Shown piece after piece: positions 47,964 through 60,275 of a stretch of DNA of 64,000 nucleotides (positions are counted from its first letter, which is position 1; each line of letters opens with the position of its first letter). Source of the DNA: Aotearoamyces nothofagi. Taxonomy: Eukaryota > Ascomycota > Leotiomycetes > Leotiales > Tympanidaceae. Where the stretch lies: NCBI GenBank assembly GCA_015345905.1, contig JADDTR010000011.1:682001-746000 (forward strand), read 5' to 3'. The notes beneath the pieces are model-generated. The model did not search any database. It was not told the origin of the DNA and was given only the letters and a program-made list of their open reading frames with translations. A program made the position numbers and the translations under genes.

Positions 47964-50949
47964 CTATATCAGGCTCTCCCACGCATCCAATCCCGTCTTC
48001 GGCGCCGGAGCTGGCGGTTTCATCTGCTGATTCATAGGGCCTCCAAACGCCGAATGCAGATTTTGCTGTTGCGGCGGCGGCATCTGGAATGCACTGCCAT
48101 TGGTAGGCGGCGTAGGAGGCGGCGGCAGGGCGAATGCTGACAGTGAACTGATAGCTGGCTGATGTTGCTGTTGGTTCATTGAGAGGCTTGACATCGAATT
48201 GCTGGTTCTGGGCAGTGGCGCGAAGGAGCTGTTTAGTGCGGGTTGAGGGCTGGATGATGCCCAGATATTCGGTGCGGTTGTTGGCCAGGCCAGAGGGGTT
48301 GTATGGGCTGGTTGTTGAGGTGGTAGTTGTGTCGTGCTATATGATACTGGTCTGGGACGAAGTGGTTGAGAGAATTGGGTAGTTGAGGGAGTGAGGGCAT
48401 CGAAGCGCGATAGGTCGGGAGTAATGGTTCGTGAAGGGGCTTGTTGTGGGCGCAGGATGCTGGTGGGTGGATTATTTGGTGAGGCTGGTGTTGAGCTGGT
48501 GGGCGTCGACCACGAGAAAGTAGCTGGAGGCTGACTTTGACCAGAAGAGTTTCGTGATAGTTGTCCAGTTGGATTGTTATTCAGTGTAGCATCCCATCCG
48601 CCATCTATCATAGAGTCATTCTTTGGACCTGCATTGCTAGCTGTACCTTTGACTAGCCGCTCAAAGTCGTCTTCAGCAACGTCCCCGTTGGACGAGGCTA
48701 CAACACCGCCGAAAGACATGAAATCTTCCTTGCGCCCGCTAGACCCTAAGCCGCTTCCAGAACCTGAAAGATCTTGAAGTTTCTTGGTATGCTCTATCTC
48801 TACCTTTGCAGACAAGTTCTTAATGAGATCCATAAAGGATTGGAACTGTTTAAGGTCAAGCAATGGGCCTAGAGTCATTGTCCACAGAATTGGTAATATA
48901 TCCATTGCAATGAACTCCGTGTCCGCACTGCTTCCAACCTGTTTGAGGACATTGAGCGCAGCTAGCATAACTGCTGGTTCTTTGGTTTTGATAGCTCTAA
49001 TAAGCGGTATTATCTTCTCCTGCATCGTGTATTTATCAAGCGCACTGGACGACGAACTTTGCTTTTTATTGCCAATCGCGATACCATCGAGTCCATCATT
49101 ACTATTTTCGCCTTCTGCAGAGCCTCCGCATAATATTACAAATGCTTCCAGTCCTCTGACTTTGATGCCTAGACTGCTTGTCTTGCTAAAAACGTGGGCA
49201 ATGATCGGAAATAGCTCGTTCTTGATAGTACTGAAGTCCAAGATAGGTAATATGATAGGCAAACTCCTCAGGGCCGAATCAACTATCGAGTGTGTTGGTG
49301 ATTCTATTGCAAGGTGGATAATTGGAAGAATATCTATGTGGATTATTAGTTTGTGATCTTTTAAACATATTAGCACTAAATGTGAAACACACCATCCTTG
49401 AACTCTTTCCCAGAACAGTTTTCGGTAATTATACGAATATTCTCCAGTAGGACCGAAAGACCAGCTTCTTTCGCTGGGTCTCTTTCTGGCGTTGCAGCAG
49501 CATCTTTCGCCTTTTGCCCCGCCGGAGGTAGGAAGATCTCTCTTAGTCGGGGTAAGATCTTTTCTGTAAACGATCTCTTCCCCGACGGTAAGAGCTGAAT
49601 GATTTTGAAGATATTTTGTAATATTAGGCCAAGCAATTCCCTCTCCTTCATCTCTTCGAGAAGTGCGGGTAGCACCTTCTTCTCCATTACTGATTTTGGA
49701 AATGATGGAATCACTCTTGACAAACCACGCATGAACTGAGCCTTCTCGGTGGGAGTCTTGGCCGGTAGAGCATCAAGGAATCTGATAGTCGAAACAAGAA
49801 CATTGTCAAAGTACCCATCAAGTTGGAATTCCTTTGCTGTTAGACGTTGAGCGGGCCTACGAGCAATGAGCCGAGGCAGAAGACTCGACGTCAGGTCTTT
49901 CGGTAATGGCCTAGAGGACAAGAACCCGTTGCTTATGGATGGTATTGTGGATGATGATGTGAATATGCGTTTGTAGGTGGAGACGCTTGAGTTTGTCTGT
50001 AGCGGTGACGCGTGGGGAGAATTGTATAAGGCAATAATCAGGAGTCCTAATGAGAACATATCTGCAGAAACATTCAAGTTTGTATCAAGGACGAAATCTG
50101 GAGATGCATAATCTAGGTTTAACTGCACTGATCGCGGAAGCCGTGGGTCGAAGTTGAGAACCTCTGAAAGTGAAATAGGGGTGACTGATGTTGGCTTAGT
50201 GGAGTTCTCCGGTGGGCTTAGAAACGAGAGGCCACTAATTTTCCAATCAGACTATAGAGAGTCAGATAATTTCCATAGCATTTATTAATCATTGAGGTTC
50301 AGGATTGACAGCATAGAAAGAGCACGGGGTAACATAATTTTAGACCTACCTTTGCATTGATAAACACAGCTTCAGGAGTAAGATTGCCGTGTACCAAGCC
50401 AGCATTCTCATGGAGAAATTCCAAGGCCTTGCTGATCTGTAATAGACCCTTCTGTATCTCCAGCTCGTCGATCTCTACATCTCTTCTCCTGCGACCGCCT
50501 TCCGAGTCCCCTGTAACATATCGACTCGATCGACCGCCTATACCAGCAGCCCTTTCTTCGTCATCCTTCCCCTGCAGCAAACCCGCAAGAGAGGCTGTCA
50601 CCGCTTCAGTTGCGAACTGAAGCCCACCATTGCGAGTATCCTCGACTGGCTCAACGAGTTCGAGTATGTTCGGATGACGTAGTCGAGCTAATGATAATGC
50701 TTCTTTCTTCAGTCTTTCTACCACTTCTTCAACAGCGCGCTTGAGGCTAGTTGTACTAGATCTTCCCAGAGAGCCCGAATGTGTCTCTAGGGACCTGCGA
50801 TCGAATATGAATACCGAGACCTCTTTTCCAGTGGATTTCTTCTTCGCATCGTAGATCTTCCAGGGTCCTGAAACAGACGAAGGATTCGAACTAATCGAGT
50901 AATTTGACGATATGTTCGAAGAGAATGACTTCAATGCCGAACTGAACAT
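47964..50949 (-). CDS. SCY1: Scy1/SCYL2-type pseudokinase
   Basis: Three exons (50949-50350, 50251-49393, 49333-47964) give 942 aa. Residues about 30-340 form a kinase-like domain without catalytic residues: the VAIK lysine strand reads EVSVFIFDRR, HRD is replaced by VHGNLTPEAVF, and the DFG region reads DWKISGLSFLS. DYASPDFVLD and SADMFSLGLLIIALYNS are the expected Scy1 C-lobe elements. HEAT repeats follow (about 340-620: LPALLEEMKERELLGLILQN, ILPIIHLAIESPTHSIVDSA). The last ~300 residues are rich in Q, P, S and N and end GLDAWESLI, a clathrin/adaptor-type short tail. Scy1-like proteins act in clathrin-mediated Golgi-endosome traffic. Confidence 0.94.
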
Positions 50950-51378
50950 CTTGTCCCAGCCCTATCTCAAGCTATCTTTGATCCATGCGTTGTTCAAGGC
51001 TCTAGTAAGAATTATTACACCTTCTTGTGATTTGATAAGGTGTATCGTGTCGTGGTGGGTAGATGCGTTGCTTGAAATTGCCCAGCAGATTCATACACCT
51101 GTAAGCCCTTGCGTAAAATCAATCAATTTCCAATGTTGACAGTCAGCAACAGAATCCAACAGTCAACAGGATTTCGTGTCCCTTTGCCCCCAAATGGATG
51201 TCGTAAGGCGGAATTCACCGGCAGTATTTCCGAAGGCTGGCTAACCACTAAACTAAGGAAGACCCTTGAGTCATTAAGGTAGATCCGCGATCGGCGGTTT
51301 TCCAGAAATGTTCAACCATAAGATGCCAGACTCATCGCACTTCTCTTCTGCCTTCTCCTTTATCAATTCACAGTCAAG
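50950..51378. other. Divergent promoter region of SCY1 and the branched-chain aminotransferase
   Basis: 429 bp between divergent start codons, with one perfect TGAGTCA site near the aminotransferase (annotated separately). No coding sequence was recognised. Confidence 0.65.
51267..51273. promoter_or_regulatory. TGAGTCA (Gcn4/CpcA-type) site upstream of the branched-chain aminotransferase
   Basis: An exact TGASTCA match followed by T lies 106 bp upstream of the aminotransferase ATG. This is the binding site of the general amino-acid-control activator (Gcn4, CPC1, CpcA). Its place before an amino-acid biosynthetic gene makes function likely; binding is inferred. Confidence 0.6.
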
Positions 51379-52658
51379 ATGAAGATCCGACAATTTTCAC
51401 CCGCCTTTGCCTCTAGGAGGCTTCCTGGCGCATTGCAGAAAACAAATACGCTCAGCATTGCTGCGAGACTATACAGTACCGCCAAGCTCCAAAAACTCGA
51501 TGCGTCACAACTATCAATTACGAAGACCACCACTCCCAAGAAGCTTCTTCCACTGAAGGACTTGGTATTTGGACGTTCTTTTACAGATCACATGCTAAGC
51601 GTTGAGTGGACGGCTTCCAAAGGTGAGTCTCGACGAGCTTCACCCCTTCAGAGCAGTGCTTACAATTGGGTACTATAGGATGGCATGCGCCGAAAATAAC
51701 CCCGTACCAGAACCTCTCGTTGGATCCTGCGTCCTGCGTCCTTCACTACGCATTTGAATGTTTCGAGGGCATGAAGGCATATAAAGGCAACAAAGGGGAA
51801 ATCCGACTGTTCAGACCAGACAAAAACATGGCACGACTCAACAAGTCTTCGGCGCGCATTGCACTGCCGACCTTCGATCCAAAAGCTCTAACTGATATGA
51901 TTTCGGAGCTTGTGAAGACGGACGAGCGCTTCATCCCTTCAGATAAAGGCTACTCACTGTACCTCCGGCCTACAATGATTGGAACTCAAAAAACCTTAGG
52001 TGTTGGTCCTCCAGGATCCGCGTTACTGTTTGTAATTGCTTCCCCTGTCGGCCCATACTATCCTACAGGCTTCAAGGCTGTATCACTAGAGGCTACGGAT
52101 TATGCTGTCCGAGCTTGGCCAGGAGGTGTTGGAGACAAGAAGTTGGGCGCTAACTATGCACCATGCATTGTTCCACAACTGGAGGCCGCGAAGAGAGGGT
52201 TCCAGCAAAACCTGTGGTTATTCGGTGATGAAGAATTCGTTACTGAAGTTGGCACCATGAACATGTTCGTTGCATTGAAGAATAAGGAGACGGGACAAAA
52301 GGAGCTTGCCACTGCACCTCTAGATGGAACGATCCTTGAGGGTATCACAAGAGACTCGATACTGGCGCTGGCTAGAGAGAAGCTTGTTCCAGAAGGCTGG
52401 CTCGTCTCTGAGCGAAAATACACCATGCCAGAGCTTTCTGAAGCTGCCGATGAGGGTAGACTACTCGAAGCATTTGGCTCCGGTACCGCAGCTGTCATCA
52501 GCCCTGTACGGAATATTAGCTGGAAGGGTAAACTAGTATCATGCGGTCTGAGAAAGGACCAAGAGGCTGGCGAGATTGCTCAAAGGATGCTGGATTGGAT
52601 CTCGGCACGACAGTATGGTGACGAGGAGCACGAGTGGAGCTACGTTGTCCCAAAATAG
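51379..52658 (+). CDS. BAT1: Mitochondrial branched-chain-amino-acid aminotransferase
   Basis: Two exons (51379-51622, 51679-52658) give 407 aa. The first ~35 residues ([20 protein letters not shown]) are basic with no acidic residue, a mitochondrial presequence. Class IV aminotransferase motifs follow: [30 protein letters not shown], and the PLP lysine in [12 protein letters not shown] near 236. [23 protein letters not shown] and [13 protein letters not shown] complete the family pattern. It interconverts Leu, Ile and Val with their 2-oxo acids using glutamate/2-oxoglutarate. The name BAT1 is used for the mitochondrial type. A CpcA-type site lies 106 bp upstream. Confidence 0.95.
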
Positions 52659-53084
52659 GAGCTTCCAAGACTCGCGAACATAAACAACACATTGATCCGG
52701 TTGGCGTCTCTCACGGATATTGTCAGGCATAGTTAAAAGCGACCTTAGACCCTAGATAATCTATTTCCTCTCCAATAAGTGGCATGATGCCATTTGGATG
52801 ATAGATACCAGGTGACCGTGCAACACGTGAGTCCAAGTCGCTGTAAATATTGGCGTGGCTACGGTATCTCCGAAGAAAACCTCGAGCATCAAAGCTATGA
52901 CTGGCCGGTCTATAGGCAAGTAGAAATAGCAATTCATTATGAGCGTAAAGGAAATCTTGCGATATATGCAAATTCTATGCAGCACTTCCCCCAGCTCTAG
53001 CCTCTTCATGATGGGAAGGCAATATGTACAGTTTCCCCCGCATAGCCCCATTCATTTCACCTCATCTCATCCAAGAGTCCTTTC
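52659..53084. other. Intergenic region between convergent genes
   Basis: 426 bp of shared 3' flank of the aminotransferase and the ESSS subunit. Small open frames on both strands have no recognisable product. Confidence 0.55.
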
Positions 53085-53623
53085 TCACGACTCATCCTCC
53101 GGCTCCTTCAAGATACCCTCGGCCTCTAACCTCCGTCTCGCCTCTTCCAATGCCCATGTTTGTATCCTAGAAAAAGTTAAACGTCAGCCACAATCCCAAT
53201 TGCTCGTCTCGGGGCACCAATCCCTCTCCACTCCCATCTCCCGTATCTCCAATCCAAGTCCAGCATCACTACCCTCCAATGCCGTCCAATCGAGCACCGC
53301 AAGCATATACAGAGAAAGGGAAACACATACGAAGTATCCGGCTTAAACGCATACGCCACCACGCCCAACGCCAAACTGCCAAAGAAGCCCCAGATGAAAA
53401 CACCCTCCCAGCCCTCCTTCTGATACTTCTCGCCAGGACGATCGCCAAACAGCCACCCGCTCGGCGGCTCGAAATGGTCCTCGTGCGCATCCGCCGCCTG
53501 CAGGCTGCGCGTCCCGCTCAGCGCCCTCCTCGACGTCTTGATTCCCGTCGCCGTGGCTGTGCTGTTGGACGACACGGCCGCCCGGCCGGCGCGCACGACG
53601 CTCACGGGTCGCAGGAGCGGCAT
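53085..53623 (-). CDS. NADH:ubiquinone oxidoreductase (complex I) ESSS subunit
   Basis: Two exons (53623-53331, 53166-53085) give 124 aa. The N-terminal ~35 residues are basic (LLRPVSVVRAGRAAVSSNS), a mitochondrial targeting region. The family hallmark HEDHFEPPSGWLFGDRPGEK is followed by YQKEGWEGVFIWGFFGSLAL and a single membrane span ending GVVAYAFKPDTS. The short second exon gives IQTWALEEARRRLEAEG and stop. This is the NDUFB11/ESSS accessory subunit of the complex I membrane arm (NUO-11.5-type in Neurospora). Confidence 0.93.
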
Positions 53624-55497
53624 GGTCGTGGTTCGAGGCGGGTCGATGCGATTGAGATTGTTGCTTTGCTAGGCAAGTGCTGTGCGGTCGTGCAGGAGCG
53701 CGTGTTGCTTGCTTGCTTGCTGGAGCTGCAGAGAGGTGATGGAGTTGATGGACGCCGTTGCGAGGTCGGTTTGGCGGATACCCGTTCTTGCCAAGCCGCT
53801 GCTAGCGCGCGGAATGGCGTGGCCCCCCCGTTTCTCAACCCACTCTTTCCGCTCGAGCGATCCTGTCCCGGCTCCTGTCCCCGCTCTCCTGATATAAATG
53901 ATCGAGAAGCCAATTCGGTTTGTAGCTGATCTTCCAAGACGTATATCTATTCTAAAGAGAAAGCATAAATAAATAAATAAAATACCTGCAAGGGCGTAGA
54001 TCTCTTAAGACAATAGAACAAAGCTAGGACGGTCGTGCTTGCATTTATTTACTCAACATCAACCTGTTCTTTACAATCAGATATCCCGTTTCCTCTAAAG
54101 CAGACAGATCGATTTAGTGCAGGGTGCTTGAAAGGACACTAAATCAATGAAGATTAGAATAATCATTGATTACGTTGATTTGAGTTTGATTTGCCCAAGT
54201 GAACGATGATTTATTTGTCTACAAAAAACTGATTTGATGTTGATTCGGCCTCCAAAATAAATCAGAATCAAATCATTAATTACCCTAATTCGGTGGCAGG
54301 CAAGTAATTCCACTCTATTCGCCTTCTGGAAATAACAGAAGGAAAGTCAATACCTTGGCAGCCCAGTGATTTCCAACACTCCGTGGCAGCTCAATTTCTT
54401 CCCTCTAACTTGAAACTATATATAGATATAAAGTAAAGCTTCACTACGGTATCTTTGCTTCTTTATTTCCCCTACTTCTAGATTTCTTTTTTGTTAATCT
54501 TTCCACTCATTGTATATATTTTCCATTATGCTTTATTTTAGATAAGCATTGCTGCATTATAGAACAACTAATACCAACAAACCACCAAAAGATCAATAAA
54601 AACATCCACCCTATACAAGAACCACCCCCCGCGCTCAAACTACCTCAAGTTACCTCATCAACTTAAATTTGCAATCTTCCTCTTCCTCAAGTTCAAGTTA
54701 AGCCAAGCCAGAGATCCTGGAGCTTAGGTTGAGTAGATATAGGTAATCTGAGTCGAGTTGGCCATCTTTTTTTACCTCTCTAGAATATATTATAATATAT
54801 ACCTCTAGAGTAGGAACATATCTATCTACCTTAGTATCCTCATCAACTACTGAAACAACCACGCTACGGCCTTTACCCTGATCACTTGGGAATTTTAGTA
54901 CTTTAGCTGTAACCGGCCTCAACGTTCAGATCGTTTGCTCCAAGATTTGAAGGATCCATCATGCATAGTCAGTAATAGTCATAATCAATCATCTCAGATC
55001 TTTGGAAAAATATCTTGCATTTTTCATTGAATGGTATTCTTTTAATCATACACCCATGTAACCATGGGCTCTTCGCACGCCTTTCATCCACGCCAGGTAT
55101 CTTATCTTTTGTTTTCAAGTCTATTGCAATGCCGAGCCTAAAAAGAAGAAAAAGGAAAAAAAGGGGGGCCAACCCCATACAGGAGGTTGGCCTCAAACGC
55201 CACGGCAATGTAGGATTTCTGCTTGATTCTTTGTACAAATAGAATGATGTACAGTATGTAACAACTGTCCGTATGCCTCTCAGTTGTGAGGTCAGCTTGT
55301 TGGTCGACTTCTTCATCCGAAGCAAGAGCTAGATGTAGTCCTTGGTTATCCGATCCCATAGACAATTTACCGAGTCTTCATCTAAAAGCCTGCGAATTAA
55401 CCACGTCGTTATCTGGCCATTATTAGACCATTAGAATCCCTTCCATGATTGTGAATGTTCGTAACTCAAGAACTACCGTTCAGGAATTTCATATTTA
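53624..55497. other. AT-rich intergenic region between the ESSS gene and the calcium ATPase
   Basis: 1.9 kb between tandem minus-strand genes. From 53940 to about 54960 it is AT-rich and holds several GATTTGAT/AATCAAAT inverted repeats at 54140-54275 (annotated separately). Short frames at 54698-55365 have no recognisable product. No RNA gene was recognised. Confidence 0.6.
54142..54275. repeat. Cluster of short inverted repeats built on AATCA/TGATT
   Basis: A 9-bp perfect inverted repeat (AATCAATGA at 54142-54150, TCATTGATT at 54163-54171) is followed by a 16-bp imperfect one (54230-54245 against 54260-54275, 14 of 16 paired, 14-nt loop). TTGATT and GATTTGAT recur between them. The block could fold as two hairpins or be the worn remnant of a small inverted-repeat element. 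No target-site duplication was identified. Confidence 0.6.
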
Positions 55498-58400
55498 CTA
55501 ATTGTGTCTACTATGACTCGGTGACGATGGACCTGGTGGACTGAGCGAATCATTGTAAGCAGGTGGTGCGGGAGTGATACCCGGAACTTGACTTGGGGGT
55601 GCCTCATATGATTGAGGTTCTTCAACAATAACAGGATCATCAGCCTTGGTTGCCGAGTGCACCTCGACTCCATCCCTAGATTCCAGCTCTGATCGACCAT
55701 GAGAACGTGAAAACCGTACAGAATCGTTGTCCCCATGACCTCTCTCAATTGGGGACCAGCCAGCAACACTACCGGCAATGATACCAGCCATTACGGTAGT
55801 GGCACCCAGAGCAGAGTTGGATCTCGATCTGTTGCTTCTACCACGCTTTCGAGATTCTGGGGTGGGAGCTGGCTGTCCAAAGCCATCCTCAGGTTGATAT
55901 TCAGTTGGCGTAGCAGGAGCTTCTGAATTGCTTCTAGATCGGGACCCACTGCGAGAGCGTGGTAGGAAGGTTTCGCGAGGATGCTGCATAGCGAACTTCA
56001 AGTTGTTTAAACGACCACCTTTGACGCGTTTGAGAAAGCTAAGTTCCTCCTTCAATTCGGCTAGAGGTTGAGGGAAAGAGAACTGCTGCTCCTCATCTTC
56101 AATACTGATAGCCGGTTTCTTAGACGATCTGTTCTTCAGGTACTCGGGAATTAGCTTGTATATGAGCTCATCCGGTATAAGTCGAATCGCTGCTCCAATG
56201 GGAATAGACAGAAACCCGAGAACGATAGAGTAGGCCCATCCACGACCGTCTAACTTTTCGACTGAGAATGCATCGCCTCCAACAAAGACGATCAGGACCT
56301 GACATCCTATCATGACCACATTAATCCCCATGAAGAAATAATTATTCAGCACACCCTCAAATATGTTGAACTTGTTGTCTAATCGTCGATTACTACAAAA
56401 ATTAGCTGCGAACACGCCAAAAAGTTGCTATTTACTTACTTCCACTGATTGAAGATCTGCATCCACACAAAAGTGTTGAATACCAACGTTGGAATTAGTT
56501 CTGGGTGCTCATTGTAGGAGAAGATAGACTCTCCACCAAAGTAGATTAAGAAGGTGACAACGAGCTGGTATATGGCTTCTCCAATAATCATCTTCCACAT
56601 GGTGATGGTTATAAGTGATGCTGTCTTCGCGTCGGGCTTTCGATCAAGAATACTAGCGGTAGGCGGATCTGTGGCCAGGGCGAGAGCAGCCATGGTGTCC
56701 ATGATAAGATTAACCCACAAAAGTTGAACAGCGGTGAGAACAGAAGATTCATCACTACTTGCTACGGCCGAGACGAACGTGAGTAGCACTGCGGTGATGT
56801 TGACAGTGACCTGGAATTGCAAAAACTTCTTAACAGCATCGTTGACAGCACGACCCCACATCATTGCTTTGACGATTGAGGCGAAGTTGTCATCCATAAG
56901 AACGATAGCAGACGCCTCTTTGGCAACCTCAGTACCGGCAATACCCATTGAGAATCCAACATCCGCAGTCTTCAGCGCTGGTGCATCGTTGGTACCATCT
57001 CCTGTGACAGCGACAGTTTCACCGAGCTCCTTTAGGCGCTTAACCAGAATCCGCTTGTCCTCAGGGCTTGAACGTGCCAAAACTTGTAAAGATGGGATCA
57101 CCTGATCCATCTGCTTTCTGCCAAGTTTGCGGAAAACTGGACCTTCCATGACAATCCCACCGGCAGTGTAGATACCACAGGCCGACGCAATTGCCTTTGC
57201 TGTTATCATGTTATCACCGGTGACCATACGAACGACAACTCCGGCCTTTTGGCAAGTTTCAACAGCCTGTCGCACTCCTTCACGAAGGGGGTCCTGGATA
57301 CCAACAATGCTTAAGAGTATCATTTGTTTAAACACATCTTCAAAGACGGCTTCATTAGCATCGCCATCGGATCGACGAGCTTGCTTTGGTGGCCACTGTG
57401 GAAAATCACGATAGACAAGCCCAATGGTCCGAAGAGAACGCTCAGCGTAGCCCGTAATGAGGTCGTTGAGTGTCTTTCGGTTTTCATCCGTCATAGCTGC
57501 GCTCGAAGCATCTTTTGTAGGATCTCGAACAACCATAGAAGAATGAGCTAATAGGATCTCAGAAGCACCCTTCACCAGCAGACGATACTTGCCCTGATCT
57601 AATTTTACAACCACTCCCATGCACTTCCGTTTCGAATCGAAGGGGAAGAGCTGCGCTATGTCGGCATTTGATCGTTCCTCGTTAACGGGTCCCATGGCCA
57701 GGAAGTCTTTCGCAAATGTGAGGAGCGCAGTTTCGGTCTTAGATCCAATGAACGTCGGCTTGCCATCTGCTTCTCCCTCGAATGCGGTCGAGTTGATAAC
57801 TATTGACTGGGTGATAAGTGCCTTGACATCGGAGCTTAAGGTACCGACAACCTCGGTGGCAGGAATATCGTCTACAATATTTGCAGCCACGATCGTATTC
57901 CCCGGGGCGTTTGGGTCATCTTCTTGATGTTCAGTGGTTCCACCGAAGCGTGAGCTTGTCCCAACCGTGCCGGCAACGACCAACATCTTATTCTGAGTCA
58001 ATGTCCCTGTCTTATCAGAGCAAATAGCAGTAGCATTTCCCATGACTTCACAAGCCTTGAGATGCCGTACCAAGTTGTTATCTTTTAACATCCGTGTGGT
58101 AGCAAAAGCCAATGCAAGAGTGACAGCTAGAGGAAGACCTTCAGGAACTGCAACAACAATAATTGTGACCGTGACGATGAAGATATTCAAGAATTCCTGT
58201 CCTTTTTCTGTTGGGGTACTATCATCATGGGGCAGACGGGCTAAGAACTCGATGAAGAGGACGACAAAAAGAACTAGACCGGCGGCACCACCTAGTTTCG
58301 CGATGTATTCTGCTAGAGTGTTGAGCTTTGACTGTAGAGGTGTAACTTCTGGATCTTCTCGCAGTGACATAAGGATCTTGCCGTAACTGGAATTGACACC

Positions 58401-59948
58401 AGTAGAGGTGACCAAAAATCGCCCTATTCCTTCAGTGACTTGTGATCCGGACAGAATAAAGGGGTCTAGCTTTTTGAGATCCTCCCCGTTTTCGATGGCT
58501 GCAAAGACCTCATCCGCTGGTCTTTTACGGATAAGATCAGATTCACCAGTGGCCTGTGACTCGTCACACTTCACGTTGTGTCCGTCGATGAAGATTCCAT
58601 CAACAGGCACCATATCTCCAGGTTCGAGCAAGACCACATCTCCTACTAAAATGTCGAAAACAGATAGTTCCAATGTCTTTCCAGAACGAATGACGTTGAC
58701 GTTACGGTCTTGCTTCTTCTTGTTCAACTTCACGAATTGCTGCTCTTTCTGATAGTCGTTTAGAGACCCCACAGCCACAACAATAACAATGGCGACTATG
58801 ATAGCAACCCCCTCAACCCATTCTACAGCCGGATTATCAGCGGAGTGTTCTGTACCGAAAGTCTGGTAGAGGCCGACTGCAAGTGAAACTACAGCGGCAA
58901 CGGACAGTAATATCAGAACCTTGTCGTTGTAGGTGATCCACATTAATAGTAACAAGGACTTTCCCTTCTTCACAGGAAGACGGTTATCAGAAAATATACG
59001 TTTCCGGTCCTCGAAGCCTTTTTCTGCATGCTTCCTGTGAGCTGAGTTGGACGTCTTAGCAGTAACTGACTTGGTCATAGGCCTTTTAACGTATGAATTA
59101 GGGTTTCCATTCGCAGCAGGTTGTATTGATTCAAACGATACCGTACCATCTAGAGTTGTCTCGTCACGGCTTAACCCTGCATTGCGATCCGTCCGAAGCC
59201 CTGTCTCAAGCCCCTTCAGTCCACCCATTTGATAAAATGCCGGAAGATTCTTTGGATTCAATAATTTATTTAGTAGGCCAGGCGTAAAGGCAAATTTATT
59301 GTCCTCAACCTCGAAATCATCCTCGGTCCCCGGATCCGGTGTTAATGCTTCGGGATCATTCATGACATTCTCGTTGCTGGCAGAACTTAACTTCTGATCT
59401 CCGTCACTTTGAGCTGAGCCACCCGATGTAGTTGGTGCATATGTCTCGCCACCAAATGTAGATGAGGAGTGATTATCACTTTCGGAATCCACGGAGTTCT
59501 GTCGTGACCGGTGCCCTGGTACTGATAAAAAGCCTTCGGTCTTCCTCGATATTGGTGAAGAGACATTATGTGGTGATGTTGGCCTGCTCTCTCGTTCCCT
59601 GCTTTCAAACGATTCCGTTGCCCGTAAGGGATGCATTGAGCTTCCACTGGCCTGACTTCTATGGCTGGTGGCATAACCAGCTTGAGCATTCGAGGACGGT
59701 AATTCCGATTTCGAGGGGGTCGATTCCTGCAAGAGAGTGGGCGAGTTAGGAAATTCACTCAGAGGGAGCGCATCAAAACCCATCGCATGTGGTGGACTAT
59801 TGGGACTGACTGCAGATGTATCGATTGTGATTGTCGGCCTGCAATTGAGAACGTCAGTCAGCAAGGCACTATTAGGAATCAAGAGATTTACGTACGCTCT
59901 TTGTCGTTTTGGAGGACCTGGGGAGGGAAGGGCGTTAGGCGTCGTCAT
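55498..59948 (-). CDS. PMC1: PMC1-type vacuolar/plasma-membrane calcium-transporting P-type ATPase
   Basis: Three exons (59948-59896, 59838-56440, 56392-55498) give 1,448 aa. The first intron (59895-59839, 57 nt) is a multiple of three, so an unspliced frame also reads through it; GTACGT, the acceptor and the junction to PTITIDTSAVSP support splicing. Residues 1 to ~320 are disordered. The P2B core has CDESQATGESD (actuator), VPEGLPLAVTLALAFATTRM near 584, phosphorylation motif CSDKTGTLTQNK near 627, TGDNMITAKAIA, TGDGTNDAPAL near 963 and LLWVNLIMDTMAALALATDP. Membrane spans continue into exon 3 (FNQWNNRRLDNKFNIFEG, VVMIGCQVLIVFVGGDAF). The C-tail is Ser/Arg-rich. It pumps Ca2+ out of the cytosol, and yeast PMC1 is induced through calcineurin/Crz1. 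Confidence 0.95.
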
Positions 59949-60268
59949 GACGGGCGCAGTTGGAAGGAGGCGCTTTGCGGTCTTCGCGTTGGGAGCGTGC
60001 TGCACCGCCAGACGGTATGTGGCCTGGGCTGATATGAGTAGCTGATGGAACGATATCCGCCATTCGACAGCATGGATATGCTGCGTATGCAGGCCGCAGT
60101 TTAGATCGAAATGAGGGCGACGGAAATCTAGGCTGCAAAGGGTCGAAGATATAAGCCTCCCAACACCCCGAATTTCTGGCTTGGTATCTGGGCAAGTCTT
60201 GTTGACATACGTGCTATGCCAGCAGAGCAAACTCGAAGCTTCCCACTCACCAGCCGCTTGGCTTGATG

Positions 60269-60275
60269 GGCAGTG
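60269..60275 (-). promoter_or_regulatory. Candidate Crz1-type site (CACTGCC) upstream of the calcium ATPase
   Basis: CACTGCC on the minus strand, 321 bp upstream of the ATPase ATG. It matches the CAC[AT]GCC element reported for Crz1 in filamentous fungi. A seven-base match is weak alone; a second match (CACAGCC) lies at 60832-60838. Confidence 0.3.
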
